From Ferrovibrio sp. (GTDB taxonomy: Bacteria > Pseudomonadota > Alphaproteobacteria > Ferrovibrionales > Ferrovibrionaceae): DNA of 33,465 nucleotides. The DNA is taken from the NCBI RefSeq assembly GCF_002796975.1, contig NZ_PEKV01000022.1:1-33465 (forward strand). Direction: 5' to 3'. The position numbers were made by a program, and so were the translations under genes. The number at the start of each line of letters is the position of its first letter. Position 1 is the first letter of the stretch. The notes under the pieces were generated by a model. The model was given only the letters and a program-made list of their open reading frames with translations, searched no databases and had not been told where the DNA came from. Positions 24,841 through 33,465 of this stretch are shown piece after piece.

Positions 24841-24906
24841 GCCCTCACCCTCCCGCTTCGCAGGCACCTCCCTCCCCCACTTGTGGGAGGGAGATGGGGT
24901 GAGGGC
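24841..24906. repeat. Intergenic inverted repeat with CCCTCACCC ends
   Basis: GCCCTCACCC (24841-24850) is the exact complement of GGGTGAGGGC (24897-24906), and inside it CTCCCTCCCCCAC pairs with GTGGGAGGGAG around TT. This is a second family of long hairpin-forming intergenic element, unlike the GTCATTCCCGC type. It sits between two convergent genes and may serve as a transcript end for both. Confidence 0.8.
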
Positions 24907-24911
24907 CTTGC

Positions 24912-26366
24912 TTACTCCACAGTCTTGAACTTCTCGCCCGCCTTGGGCTGTTCGCCGGCCTTGAGCGCATTCAGCACGCGCAGCTGTTCCGTGGCATAGC
25001 GACCGAGCGGCGTGGCGGCAGCGTATGTCTCCACCGTATCGCCGCTGCCGACCGTCACCACCTTCAGCCGTACCGGCTTCACAGCCTTCACCTCGGCATC
25101 CGACAGATGCTTCAGCGTGTTGACGCTGCGGATCACCGGCAGCTCGATCTTGGAGAGGCCGCCGGGCGGCGCGATGATCACGAAACGCAGGATCGCATCG
25201 GTCGGGAAGCCGACCGCGACGAAACGCACATCGGCATTGCCGCTTTTCATCTGTACGCGGCCCGAAGCCGTCGCCGCTGGCATGCCGTTGACCTTGATCT
25301 CTTCCGCATTGGACAGCCGCAGGTTCGGCAGCCAGATGCGTGTCAGATAGTCCAGTGCATTGCGTGAGGACTGGATCTTCTTCTTGTCGCCTTCGATGTC
25401 GAACTGCAGCCGGCCGCCCTGCCCCACGGCCAGCACAGCGTCGCTGGTATTGGAAATCCGCCAGCCATCGGGCACCGAGAAGCTGAGGCGCAGATCGGGA
25501 TGCGTGAAAGTATTGCCGCGCACCACGCCTTCCTTCGGATCATCGCCATAGATCATGCCGTCGATGCGACGGAGATATTCGTCGCGATTGTAGACCGGCG
25601 AATTGGGATATTCCTTGGCCGCCGCCATCGCTTCTCTGACGCGCTGCGGGCCGCCGGGATGGGTGGCAAACAGGTCGTTCATGCGATCCTTGCCGGCCTG
25701 CCCCGCCATCTTGCTGGCAAGGTCGCTGTAGTCGCTCAAGCTCTGCAGGAAGGCGGCCTGCGCATCTGGGGCATAGCCGACGCGGGCGAGCAGCTTGACC
25801 CCGATGGTGTCGGCTTCCAGCTCGTTTTCCCGGCTGAAGCTGGCCAGATACGCACCACCGCCGACCTGGCCGACCTGGCCGATCAGGTCGCCGACACCGG
25901 AGCCGCCGAAGATCGAACCGAGGATGGAGGCGCCAGCCACACCGAGATTGGTGAAGACCGACTTGTCGTAACGCTTTTCCGAATGCTGCGCGATCACATG
26001 GCCGATTTCATGGCCCAGCACGCCGGCCGCCTCGGCCTCGTTGTTGCCCAGCGCCAGCGTGCCGCGCGTGATGTAGACATAGCCGCCGGGCAGCGCGAAA
26101 GCGTTGACGATCGGCGAGTTCAGCACCGTGAAAGTGAAACTGCTGGCCGCCTGGCCCGACTGGCCGGCGATCCGCCCGGCGATGCCGGCGACATAGCCGC
26201 CGATCTCGGGATCGTCATAGACCCCGCCGAATTCCTTGAGGATTTTCGGATGTTCTTCCTTGCCGACCTTCTTGGCGTCTTCCGGCGACATGAAGATCTG
26301 CGCCTGCGATGGCGCAGCCGCCAGCAGACCGGCGGCAAGACAGGCGATGGCGGCAAAGCGCTTCAT
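24912..26366 (-). CDS. Periplasmic M48-family zinc metalloprotease
   Basis: A 484-residue exported protease of the BepA/LoiP-like M48 group. A Sec signal peptide (MKRFAAIACLAAGLLAAAPSQAQ, cleavage near 22) is followed by the peptidase domain: the ALPGGYVYITRGTL strand, zinc motif HEIGH (119-123) and the third ligand Glu in NELEAD (181-186). The remaining 230 residues form a soluble domain beginning at NTFTHPDLRLSFSVPDGW, with no TPR repeats such as those of BepA, and end with a region common to alphaproteobacterial homologues (TPLGRYATEQLRVLNAL). Such proteases degrade misfolded outer-membrane or envelope proteins. It begins one base after the stop of the crotonase gene (TGA-T-ATG), so the two are coupled. 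Confidence 0.9.
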   Translation of the reverse strand: MKRFAAIACLAAGLLAAAPSQAQIFMSPEDAKKVGKEEHPKILKEFGGVYDDPEIGGYVAGIAGRIAGQSGQAASSFTFTVLNSPIVNAFALPGGYVYITRGTLALGNNEAEAAGVLGHEIGHVIAQHSEKRYDKSVFTNLGVAGASILGSIFGGSGVGDLIGQVGQVGGGAYLASFSRENELEADTIGVKLLARVGYAPDAQAAFLQSLSDYSDLASKMAGQAGKDRMNDLFATHPGGPQRVREAMAAAKEYPNSPVYNRDEYLRRIDGMIYGDDPKEGVVRGNTFTHPDLRLSFSVPDGWRISNTSDAVLAVGQGGRLQFDIEGDKKKIQSSRNALDYLTRIWLPNLRLSNAEEIKVNGMPAATASGRVQMKSGNADVRFVAVGFPTDAILRFVIIAPPGGLSKIELPVIRSVNTLKHLSDAEVKAVKPVRLKVVTVGSGDTVETYAAATPLGRYATEQLRVLNALKAGEQPKAGEKFKTVE

Positions 26367-26367
26367 A

Positions 26368-27180
26368 TCAGCGTCCCTTAAATCTGGCGGCGCGTTTCTC
26401 GACGAAACTGGCGACGCCTTCTTTTATATCCTCGCTGGCCATCAGCACGGCCTGCGTGGCCTCGAATTCCGCCACTGCTGCGGCCGGGCCATTCTCCACG
26501 GCCTGTCGCGCATTGCCCAACGTGGCCGACACGGCGAGCGGCGCCTGTTCGGCAATCCGCGCAGCCATCTTCATGGCTTCATTGAACTGATCACCCGGCG
26601 CCGTCACTTCCTGCACGAAGCCGAGACGCAAAGCTGTCGCGACATCGAATTCGTCGCCGGTCAGCAGGTAGCGCATGGCATTACCCCAGCCGGCGCGCTC
26701 GACCATGCGGATGGTGGCGCCGCCGGTCGCCATGATGCCGCGCTTCACCTCCAGCTGGCTGAAACGGCAGTCGCTCGCGGCAACCACCACATCGGCGGCC
26801 AGCATCAATTCGATGCCGATGGTAAACGTAATCCCCTGTACGGCCGCCACCACCGGCTTGGTGCGGAACGGCGGCAGGTTGTTGCAGGGATCGATCTGGT
26901 CCGGTGCGCGCAGCAGGTTCCGCTTTCCACCGCCCATCAGGGGCGCGACCTTGGGGAGATCCAGCCCGGCGGTGAAATGCGGTCCTTCGGCATAGAGCAC
27001 GGCGACGCGCGCTTCGGCATCGCGTTCGAAAGCGGTATAGGCGGCAGCGAGTTCCTTCAGCATCTTCGGCGTGAAGCCGTTCAGTTTGGCCGGCCGGTTG
27101 AGGCCGATCAGGAAAATCGCGCCTTCGCGCCGGGTGAGAATCTCGCCGTCCGGGTCGGCAGTTTTCATTTGCGCAGACAT
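26368..27180 (-). CDS. Enoyl-CoA hydratase/isomerase (crotonase) family protein
   Basis: A 270-residue crotonase. The oxyanion-hole segments are FTAGLDLPKV and VQGITFTIGIELMLAADVVVAA, the latter keeping the Glu of the catalytic pair, and the second Glu is in SQLEVKRGIMATGG. These correspond to Glu144 and Glu164 of rat hydratase by eye. The usual GGG before the first catalytic Glu is replaced by TIGI, so the reaction may not be simple hydration of enoyl-CoA. The start at 27180 (MSAQMK) follows GAGGAAA; a longer frame to 27219 is less likely. The substrate is not known, and being coupled to an envelope protease gene gives no pathway hint. Confidence 0.86.
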   Translation of the reverse strand: MSAQMKTADPDGEILTRREGAIFLIGLNRPAKLNGFTPKMLKELAAAYTAFERDAEARVAVLYAEGPHFTAGLDLPKVAPLMGGGKRNLLRAPDQIDPCNNLPPFRTKPVVAAVQGITFTIGIELMLAADVVVAASDCRFSQLEVKRGIMATGGATIRMVERAGWGNAMRYLLTGDEFDVATALRLGFVQEVTAPGDQFNEAMKMAARIAEQAPLAVSATLGNARQAVENGPAAAVAEFEATQAVLMASEDIKEGVASFVEKRAARFKGR

Positions 27181-27313
27181 CCGCCGTTTTCCTCGCTGAT
27201 AGGCAGGCGACTTTTCCATACCGCGCCGGATGCAGGCAAGGTGGGCCAGTATATAATGACCCCAGAATTACTGCGATTCATGGCAGAAGCTTGGCATTGA
27301 GGGGGATGGTTCG

Positions 27314-29276
<1,963 letters not shown>

Positions 29277-29328
29277 CGTCGAAAAGCGGCATTTTCGCCG
29301 CTCGTCAACCGAGTCCGACACTGGAATA

Positions 29329-29352
29329 ACTGGCCTGATTCGTCAGGCCAGT
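29329..29352. promoter_or_regulatory. Perfect hairpin with a GANTC site upstream of the PAS membrane gene
   Basis: ACTGGCCTGA (29329-29338) pairs with TCAGGCCAGT (29343-29352) around TTCG. The GATTC of the loop region (29337-29341) is a CcrM site; further GANTC sites are at 29311 and 29381. It lies 53 bp after ccrM stops, without a T-run, so an operator or a structured leader is possible. Confidence 0.5.
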
Positions 29353-29425
29353 GTTACCCTGCGTCATACGCCGTAAGGGTGATTCGCCGGAGCATTCTGG
29401 CGATCGGCGTTCAAGGGGATCTGGG

Positions 29426-30517
29426 GTGTCGGAAAACCGGCAGACAGCATCAGCCGCATTGCTGCAGCGGCTGGCCGAGGATGATGAGTCGCTGCTCGAC
29501 CGCAGCGATGCGCAGATCGATGCGATGCTGATCGAGCGGCTCTACCAGACCAGCTTCGCCACCCGCTATGTACCGATCCCGATGCTGTTCGGCGCCTTCG
29601 TCATCTATCAGGATTACCTGAGCTGGTGGCAGATCGCGCTGATCGGCCTGCTCTACAGCATTGCCACGCTGCATCTCGACCGCCTGCGCGACGCCTATAC
29701 CCAGAGCGGCGGGATGCAACCGGGCAAGGACTGGGGCATGCTGTTCGCCATCGGCTGCGGCGGCACCGGGCTTGCCTGGGGCCTGCTCGGCTGGTTCGGC
29801 TATCCGCCGGGCGACTTCGCGCTGCAAGCGATGCTCTGCGTCGCCTGGGCCGGGTTGACCACCAGCAGCCTGAACACCCGCGCGGTGCATCTGCCCTCCT
29901 TCTATGCCTTCATCATCGGCATCTCGGTGCCGTTCTTCGCCCGCGGCTTCCTGTTCGGCGAAGCCAGTACGGTCGGCATGGCCTTCTTCGGCAGCATCCT
30001 GCTGGCGGCGCAATGTTTCTGCGGCCAGGTCAACAACAGGCGCGAACGCCTGTCGGCCGCGTTACGACTGCGCAATGCCGAACTGATCGGCGAGATGGAC
30101 CGCGCTCGTGCCGCCGCCGAAACCAGCCGCGTGGAACTGTCGCGCGCGCATCACAGCCTGGCCGCCGATTTCACCAGCCTGCAGCGGCTGAGCCAGACCG
30201 GCTCGTGGCACTGGCAGGGGCCGGACGGCCATGTGGTATGGAGCGACCAGTTCTACCGCCTGCTCGGCCTGGCGCCGCAATCCTGCCCGGCGGCACCGGC
30301 GGCCTGGCTTGATCGCGTGCATCCCGATGACCGCGAGATCCTGCGCAGCCATTACCAGCGCCTGCGCCATGACGCGACACGCGACACGGTCAGCTTCCGG
30401 CTGGTCGGTGATGCCGCACCCGCCATCTGGCTACAGTCGATTGCCGAAAGCGAGCGCGGCCCGGATGGCAGCGTGACCTGGATTCGCGGCCTGCTGCGCG
30501 TCGAGTCCGAAAGCTAG
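29426..30517 (+). CDS. Membrane-anchored PAS-domain sensor protein without output domain
   Basis: A 363-residue protein. After an acidic leader of ~45 residues there are about six hydrophobic helices (for example PIPMLFGAFVIYQDYL, WWQIALIGLLYSIATL, GMLFAIGCGGTGLAWGLLGW, ALQAMLCVAWAGLT, FYAFIIGISVPFFARGFLF, GMAFFGSILLAAQCFC), then a short coiled coil and a single PAS domain of the PAS_3 kind (TGSWHWQGPDGHVVWSDQFYRLLGL, then WLDRVHPDDRE). The chain ends at the close of the PAS fold, with no kinase, GGDEF, EAL or DNA-binding domain. A membrane sensing region fused to GGDEF or kinase modules is common in such architectures, so this may be a truncated relative or act through a partner. The GTG at 29426 follows AAGGGGAT. 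It shares the CTAG stop overlap with the convergent DUF3237 gene. Confidence 0.8.
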   Translation: MSENRQTASAALLQRLAEDDESLLDRSDAQIDAMLIERLYQTSFATRYVPIPMLFGAFVIYQDYLSWWQIALIGLLYSIATLHLDRLRDAYTQSGGMQPGKDWGMLFAIGCGGTGLAWGLLGWFGYPPGDFALQAMLCVAWAGLTTSSLNTRAVHLPSFYAFIIGISVPFFARGFLFGEASTVGMAFFGSILLAAQCFCGQVNNRRERLSAALRLRNAELIGEMDRARAAAETSRVELSRAHHSLAADFTSLQRLSQTGSWHWQGPDGHVVWSDQFYRLLGLAPQSCPAAPAAWLDRVHPDDREILRSHYQRLRHDATRDTVSFRLVGDAAPAIWLQSIAESERGPDGSVTWIRGLLRVESES

Positions 30518-30957
30518 TCCACGCTGTAGACCTTCAGTCGCACCTGATCTGGCGTGCGTTCGCCAAGGCCGACATGCAGGCGGTGCACCAGCCATTGCAG
30601 GTCGGGCGCCGCCGTCTCGAACCGCATCGCCGTCCGCATGTAATAGGCCGACGGATCGACACGCTCGCCGCGCGCCAGTTTCGCCATCACTTCGGCCGGG
30701 CCGATGCGCAGGCCGCGGCTCCAGACTTCGATCTGCGCACCGCTGTCGAGTTTCAGCATGTAGCGCGCATCGAGGTCGGCGAGGCCGTCCGGGCGCAGCA
30801 CCTGCCAGTCCGCTCCGCCGGACAGTATCACGCCGCTGATCTTGCCGCTGACGCTGCCGCCGGTGATCGGCACGCAGCGGCGTTCGCCGGCCGCGTCGCG
30901 GCCGACGCTCTGCGGCACACCCACATCGACGGCAAGTTCGAATACCGGTGTCAGCAT
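30514..30957 (-). CDS. DUF3237 family protein
   Basis: A 147-residue protein with the pattern of the DUF3237 family: an N-terminal FELAVDVGVPQSVG strand, an RRCVPITGGSVSGKISGVILSGGADWQ segment and a YYMRTAMRFETAAPDLQWL ending. The fold is a small beta-barrel; no enzymatic activity is established. It lies 10 nt after the MarR-type regulator, whose stop codon overlaps the GGAGG ribosome binding site, so the two are one operon. Its stop codon overlaps that of the upstream convergent PAS gene by 4 bp (CTAG). Confidence 0.85.
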   Translation of the reverse strand: MLTPVFELAVDVGVPQSVGRDAAGERRCVPITGGSVSGKISGVILSGGADWQVLRPDGLADLDARYMLKLDSGAQIEVWSRGLRIGPAEVMAKLARGERVDPSAYYMRTAMRFETAAPDLQWLVHRLHVGLGERTPDQVRLKVYSVD

Positions 30958-30967
30958 GGCAGGCCTC

Positions 30968-31456
30968 CTAGCTTCTCAATTTCTCGATCGTCTGGCTGAG
31001 CTGGTGATGCAGCGCGGCGGTCTGCGCCGCGCCCAGTTTTTTGGTCAATGCCGCTTGCGCCTTCTGCCACAAGGGCAAAGCGCGGGCGAACAACCGGCGG
31101 CCTTCGGGCGTCAGGCGCACGACGCGGCGGCGGCGATCATCGGCGGGTGTACCCTGCGAGATCAGGTTGCGTTTTTCCAGCAGCCGCAGGTTGCGGGTCA
31201 GGGTGGTGGAATCGACACCGATCAGCTGCGCCAGTGCCGTCACCGACAGGCCGTCCTCCTGGTACAACGACGCCAGAGTGGCGAATTGCGGCATGGTGAG
31301 ATCGACTTCGGCGATGAAGGCATTATACGCCTGCATACCGAGCCGGGTGGCGGCGTGCAGACGAAGCACCGTGCAGCCCTCTTCCATCAGCTGGCGGAAG
31401 GCAGCGGGATCGGGCGACGGGTCATTCCGCCGGGCAGATTCACGCTTGCGACTCAT
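30968..31456 (-). CDS. MarR-family transcriptional repressor
   Basis: A 162-residue winged-helix regulator of the MarR type. The recognition core LTMPQFATLASLYQEDGLSVTALAQLIGVDSTTLTRNLRLLEKRNLI is followed by the wing with D-D-R-R-R-R-V-V-R-L-T-P-E-G. MarR proteins are dimers that bind palindromes and release DNA on binding small phenolic or acyl ligands. The ATG at 31456 with AGGTGG upstream is preferred over the GTG at 31462. It is transcribed away from fabF across 106 bp, with a perfect palindrome over its own promoter, so it most likely represses itself and possibly fabF. It forms an operon with DUF3237. Confidence 0.92.
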   Translation of the reverse strand: MSRKRESARRNDPSPDPAAFRQLMEEGCTVLRLHAATRLGMQAYNAFIAEVDLTMPQFATLASLYQEDGLSVTALAQLIGVDSTTLTRNLRLLEKRNLISQGTPADDRRRRVVRLTPEGRRLFARALPLWQKAQAALTKKLGAAQTAALHHQLSQTIEKLRS

Positions 31457-31520
31457 GCCCACCTGAATACCCGGTTCGGCAGGCCTTGCAAACGCCTTCG
31501 CCGCATCTTATCTGTAGCTG

Positions 31521-31548
31521 CATTATATGTATATACATATTTATGGCA
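31521..31548 (-). promoter_or_regulatory. Promoter of marR-DUF3237
   Basis: On the minus strand TTGCCA (31548-31543), a 16-nt spacer and a consensus TATAAT (31526-31521). The palindromic site at 31524-31539 covers the spacer and half of the -10 element. Confidence 0.65.
31524..31539. promoter_or_regulatory. 16-bp palindromic MarR operator candidate
   Basis: ATATGTAT joined to ATACATAT, a perfect inverted repeat in an AT-rich island of otherwise GC-rich DNA, between divergent marR and fabF. Its length and place fit a MarR dimer site that blocks marR and, if the fabF promoter lies within the same stretch, fabF as well. Confidence 0.65.
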
Positions 31549-31562
31549 AACAGGAGAGCATC

Positions 31563-32846
31563 ATGGCCACCGATATTGGGCGCAACGTCGTCGTCACCGG
31601 ACTGGGCCTCGTCACGCCACTCGGCGTCGGCACCGCGATCAACTGGCAGCGCCTGGCGGCGGGATTGTCCGGCCTGCGCCGCATCACCGGCTTCGACACC
31701 TCCGACCTGTCCGCGAAAGTGGCGGGCATTGTGCCGGATCTCGCCAGTGATCCGCATGGTTTCGATCCGGAGGCTGCCGCCCCGGTGAAAGACCGCCGCA
31801 AGATGGACCGCTTCATCCAGTTCGCGCTGGTGGCCGCCGCCGAAGCACTGAAACAGGCCGGATTTTCTCTGACCGACGCAACGGCGACCGCAAAGGCGCG
31901 CGCCGGCTGCATCATCGCGACCGGCATCGGCGGCTTTCCGGCGATTGCCGAGGCAACCCGCACGGTGGAACGCGCCGGGCCGCGCAAACTGTCGCCTTTC
32001 GTGATCCCCTCCTTCCTCGGCAACCTGGCGGCCGGCCAGGTCTCGATCCGCCACGGCCTGCAGGGCCCGCTTGGTTGTCCGGTGACGGCCTGCGCCGCCG
32101 GCGCCCAGGCCATCGGCGATGCCGCGCGCCTGATCCGCAGCGGCGAGGCCGACGTGATGCTGGCCGGCGGAACCGAGGCCTGCATCGACCGCGTCAGCCT
32201 GGCGGGCTTTGGCGCGGCGCGTGCATTGGCCACCGCGCATAACGACGACCCGGAGAAAGCCTCGCGGCCCTTCGACGCGGCACGCGATGGCTTTGTCATG
32301 GGCGAAGGCGCCGGACTGCTGGTGCTGGAAGCGGAAGAGCATGCGCGTGCCCGCGGCGCCGACATCCTTGGTCGCGTGCTGGGCTATGGCACGACGGCGG
32401 ACGCGCATCACATCACCGCCCCGCCCGACGATGGCAACGGCGCATACCGCGCCATGCAGATCGCGCTGGACCAGGCCGGGCTGGATCCGTCGCGGATCGG
32501 CTATATCAACGCGCATGCCACCGCCACGCCGGTGGGCGACGCGGCCGAAGTTTCGGCGGTGAAAAACCTGTTCGGCAACGGGATTGCGCAGCTGGCGATG
32601 TCGTCGACCAAATCGGCCATCGGGCATCTGCTGGGCGCCGCCGGCGCGGTGGAGGCGATCTACAGCCTGCTGGCCGTGCGCACAGGCCTGCTGCCGCCGA
32701 CGCGCAATCTCGACCAGGTCGATCCGGCCTGCGACAGCATCGACCTGATACCGCATCAGGCGAAGGAAAAGCGCATCGACTACGCGATGTCGAACGCCTT
32801 CGGGTTCGGCGGCGTCAATGCGGCACTGATCCTGGGCAAAGCCTAG
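31563..32846 (+). CDS. fabF: 3-oxoacyl-ACP synthase II (FabF-like)
   Basis: A 427-residue thiolase-fold ketosynthase that condenses malonyl-ACP with acyl-ACP. The catalytic triad is present: C177 in TACAAGAQAIGDA, H318 in NAHATATPVGD and H355 in KSAIGHLLGAAG, with K350 in MSSTKSA. The C-terminus NAFGFGGVNAAL is also standard. The ATG at 31563 follows AGGAGAG. No acyl carrier protein or other fab genes are adjacent, and the gene stands alone across from a MarR regulator, so this is probably a second, specially regulated ketosynthase rather than the housekeeping FabF of a fatty-acid cluster. The stop overlaps the next convergent gene by 4 bp (CTAG). Confidence 0.93.
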   Translation: MATDIGRNVVVTGLGLVTPLGVGTAINWQRLAAGLSGLRRITGFDTSDLSAKVAGIVPDLASDPHGFDPEAAAPVKDRRKMDRFIQFALVAAAEALKQAGFSLTDATATAKARAGCIIATGIGGFPAIAEATRTVERAGPRKLSPFVIPSFLGNLAAGQVSIRHGLQGPLGCPVTACAAGAQAIGDAARLIRSGEADVMLAGGTEACIDRVSLAGFGAARALATAHNDDPEKASRPFDAARDGFVMGEGAGLLVLEAEEHARARGADILGRVLGYGTTADAHHITAPPDDGNGAYRAMQIALDQAGLDPSRIGYINAHATATPVGDAAEVSAVKNLFGNGIAQLAMSSTKSAIGHLLGAAGAVEAIYSLLAVRTGLLPPTRNLDQVDPACDSIDLIPHQAKEKRIDYAMSNAFGFGGVNAALILGKA

Positions 32847-33465
32847 GCCGACAGGTCGACCGCGCCGCCCGGGCTGGGCAGCGAAGCCGCCTGCAAGCCG
32901 GCGAGGTCACGCTCGGCTTCCGCCAGCATCTTTTCCATCTCGACGCGGTCTTTCTTCGCTACGTCGGGATGGAAGGCGGTCTCGCGCAGCTTGCGCATGA
33001 TCTTCTTCAGTTCCTTCAGCAGGCCGGCCGCTTCGGATTTCAGGCTGGTGAGATCGTTGCCGTCGGCCAGTGCCTTCATCTGCTCGCCGACCCGATCCGT
33101 AGCCGTCGCTGCAGTTTCATCTTTCTGTGCCGCCGCCTGCTCAGTCTTGACCGTATTCGCGTTGGGGGCAGCAACCGGCGCAGCGCCACCACCGCCGGCT
33201 TCGTTCAGCGCCTTGCCGAGTTCGCGCGCGGCGTCGCGGATTTCCTTCGCCACCTTGCGCGCCAGTTTCGCATCGCCCGTCGCCGCCGCCGAACCGGCAG
33301 CCAGCTTCAGCGCATTCAGCTTCGCCTTGATCTGCTCGATCTTGCGGCGCGCGGCTTCCTGGGCGGCTTCGCTTTTCTTGCTTTTCAGGTTTTGCAGAAC
33401 TTCGTCGAGCCGGTTTTCGGCTTCGGTCTTCCTGCGTGGCTGCCGCAATGCTTCGAGCGCATCGC
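32843..33465 (-). CDS. Lys/Ala/Glu-rich, probably coiled-coil protein, start off the right edge
   Basis: I do not recognise this protein. The frame is open to the right edge; at least 207 residues are present. A nominal TTG start at 33448 is just a codon inside the frame, since DALEALRQ precedes it without a break. The visible part is strongly charged and alpha-helical: two Lys/Glu/Ala heptad-rich stretches (around RKIEQIKAKLNALKLA and LKKIMRKLRETAF) flank a low-complexity linker of Gly, Ala, Asn and Thr. The C-terminal segment ends LPSPGGAVDLSA. No catalytic motif or membrane span is seen. It could be a flagellar, chromosome-associated or cell-envelope coiled-coil protein; nothing here decides. 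It converges on fabF, sharing the CTAG stop overlap. Confidence 0.65.
   Translation of the reverse strand, partial: DALEALRQPRRKTEAENRLDEVLQNLKSKKSEAAQEAARRKIEQIKAKLNALKLAAGSAAATGDAKLARKVAKEIRDAARELGKALNEAGGGGAAPVAAPNANTVKTEQAAAQKDETAATATDRVGEQMKALADGNDLTSLKSEAAGLLKELKKIMRKLRETAFHPDVAKKDRVEMEKMLAEAERDLAGLQAASLPSPGGAVDLSA

Overview
The window looks like ordinary chromosome of a GC-rich alphaproteobacterium, possibly of the Rhodospirillales sensu lato. The evidence is a CcrM-type GANTC methyltransferase next to rnhB, an F0 operon with the b/b' subunit pair typical of alphaproteobacteria and phototrophs, an FdxA 7Fe ferredoxin followed by CarD, PAS_5 family proteins, and dispersed TCGTCATTCCCGC-type intergenic repeats. 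No phage, plasmid, transposase, CRISPR array, tRNA or rRNA was seen. The order-level placement is inference.

Layout. 1-492: the 5' part of a Bug/TctC-type solute-binding protein, cut by the left edge. 681-6519, minus strand: rpmI-rplT, a strong terminator, pheS-pheT, then a degenerate NodU/CmcH-type carbamoyltransferase 12 nt behind pheT. 7219-9181, plus strand: a DEAD-box protein with only the first RecA domain, then a SAM-dependent methyltransferase. 9365-11793, minus: atpI-atpB-atpE-b'-b with a good promoter upstream and a bidirectional terminator downstream. 12057-13358: two tandem PAS_5 paralogues. 13460-14224: an unrecognised lipoprotein of visibly lower GC. 14376-18461, minus: coaBC-dut-Rrf2 regulator-(repeat)-cysK-moeB/thiF. 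18562-19302: an SDR. 19649-24787, plus: ybdK, an S4-domain RNA-binding protein, fdxA, carD with a long Lys/Ala/Pro tail, a metallophosphatase-like protein lacking most catalytic residues, and a third PAS_5-like protein. 24912-27180, minus: crotonase and M48 metalloprotease, nearly overlapping. 27314-30517, plus: rnhB, ccrM, and a membrane-anchored PAS protein without output domain. 30514-31456, minus: marR-DUF3237, divergent from fabF (31563-32846). 32843-33465: a charged, probably coiled-coil protein running off the right edge.

How the parts relate. Most of the window is housekeeping: translation, ATP synthesis, CoA, nucleotide and cysteine metabolism, and DNA methylation. The least ordinary material is a set of eroded or rearranged versions of known families: a carbamoyltransferase whose metal-binding His pair appears lost, a one-domain DEAD-box protein with altered motifs, a PPP-phosphatase fold without its metal ligands sitting behind carD, and a CarD with a histone-H1-like tail. 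Three regulatory layouts can be read from sequence: a GAGTC/GACTC palindrome plus a CtrA-like half-site inside the end of rnhB upstream of ccrM; a 16-bp perfect palindrome overlying the marR promoter between marR and fabF; and a terminator hairpin placed just ahead of pheS.

Functional calls come from motifs and family knowledge read by eye; no database search was run.
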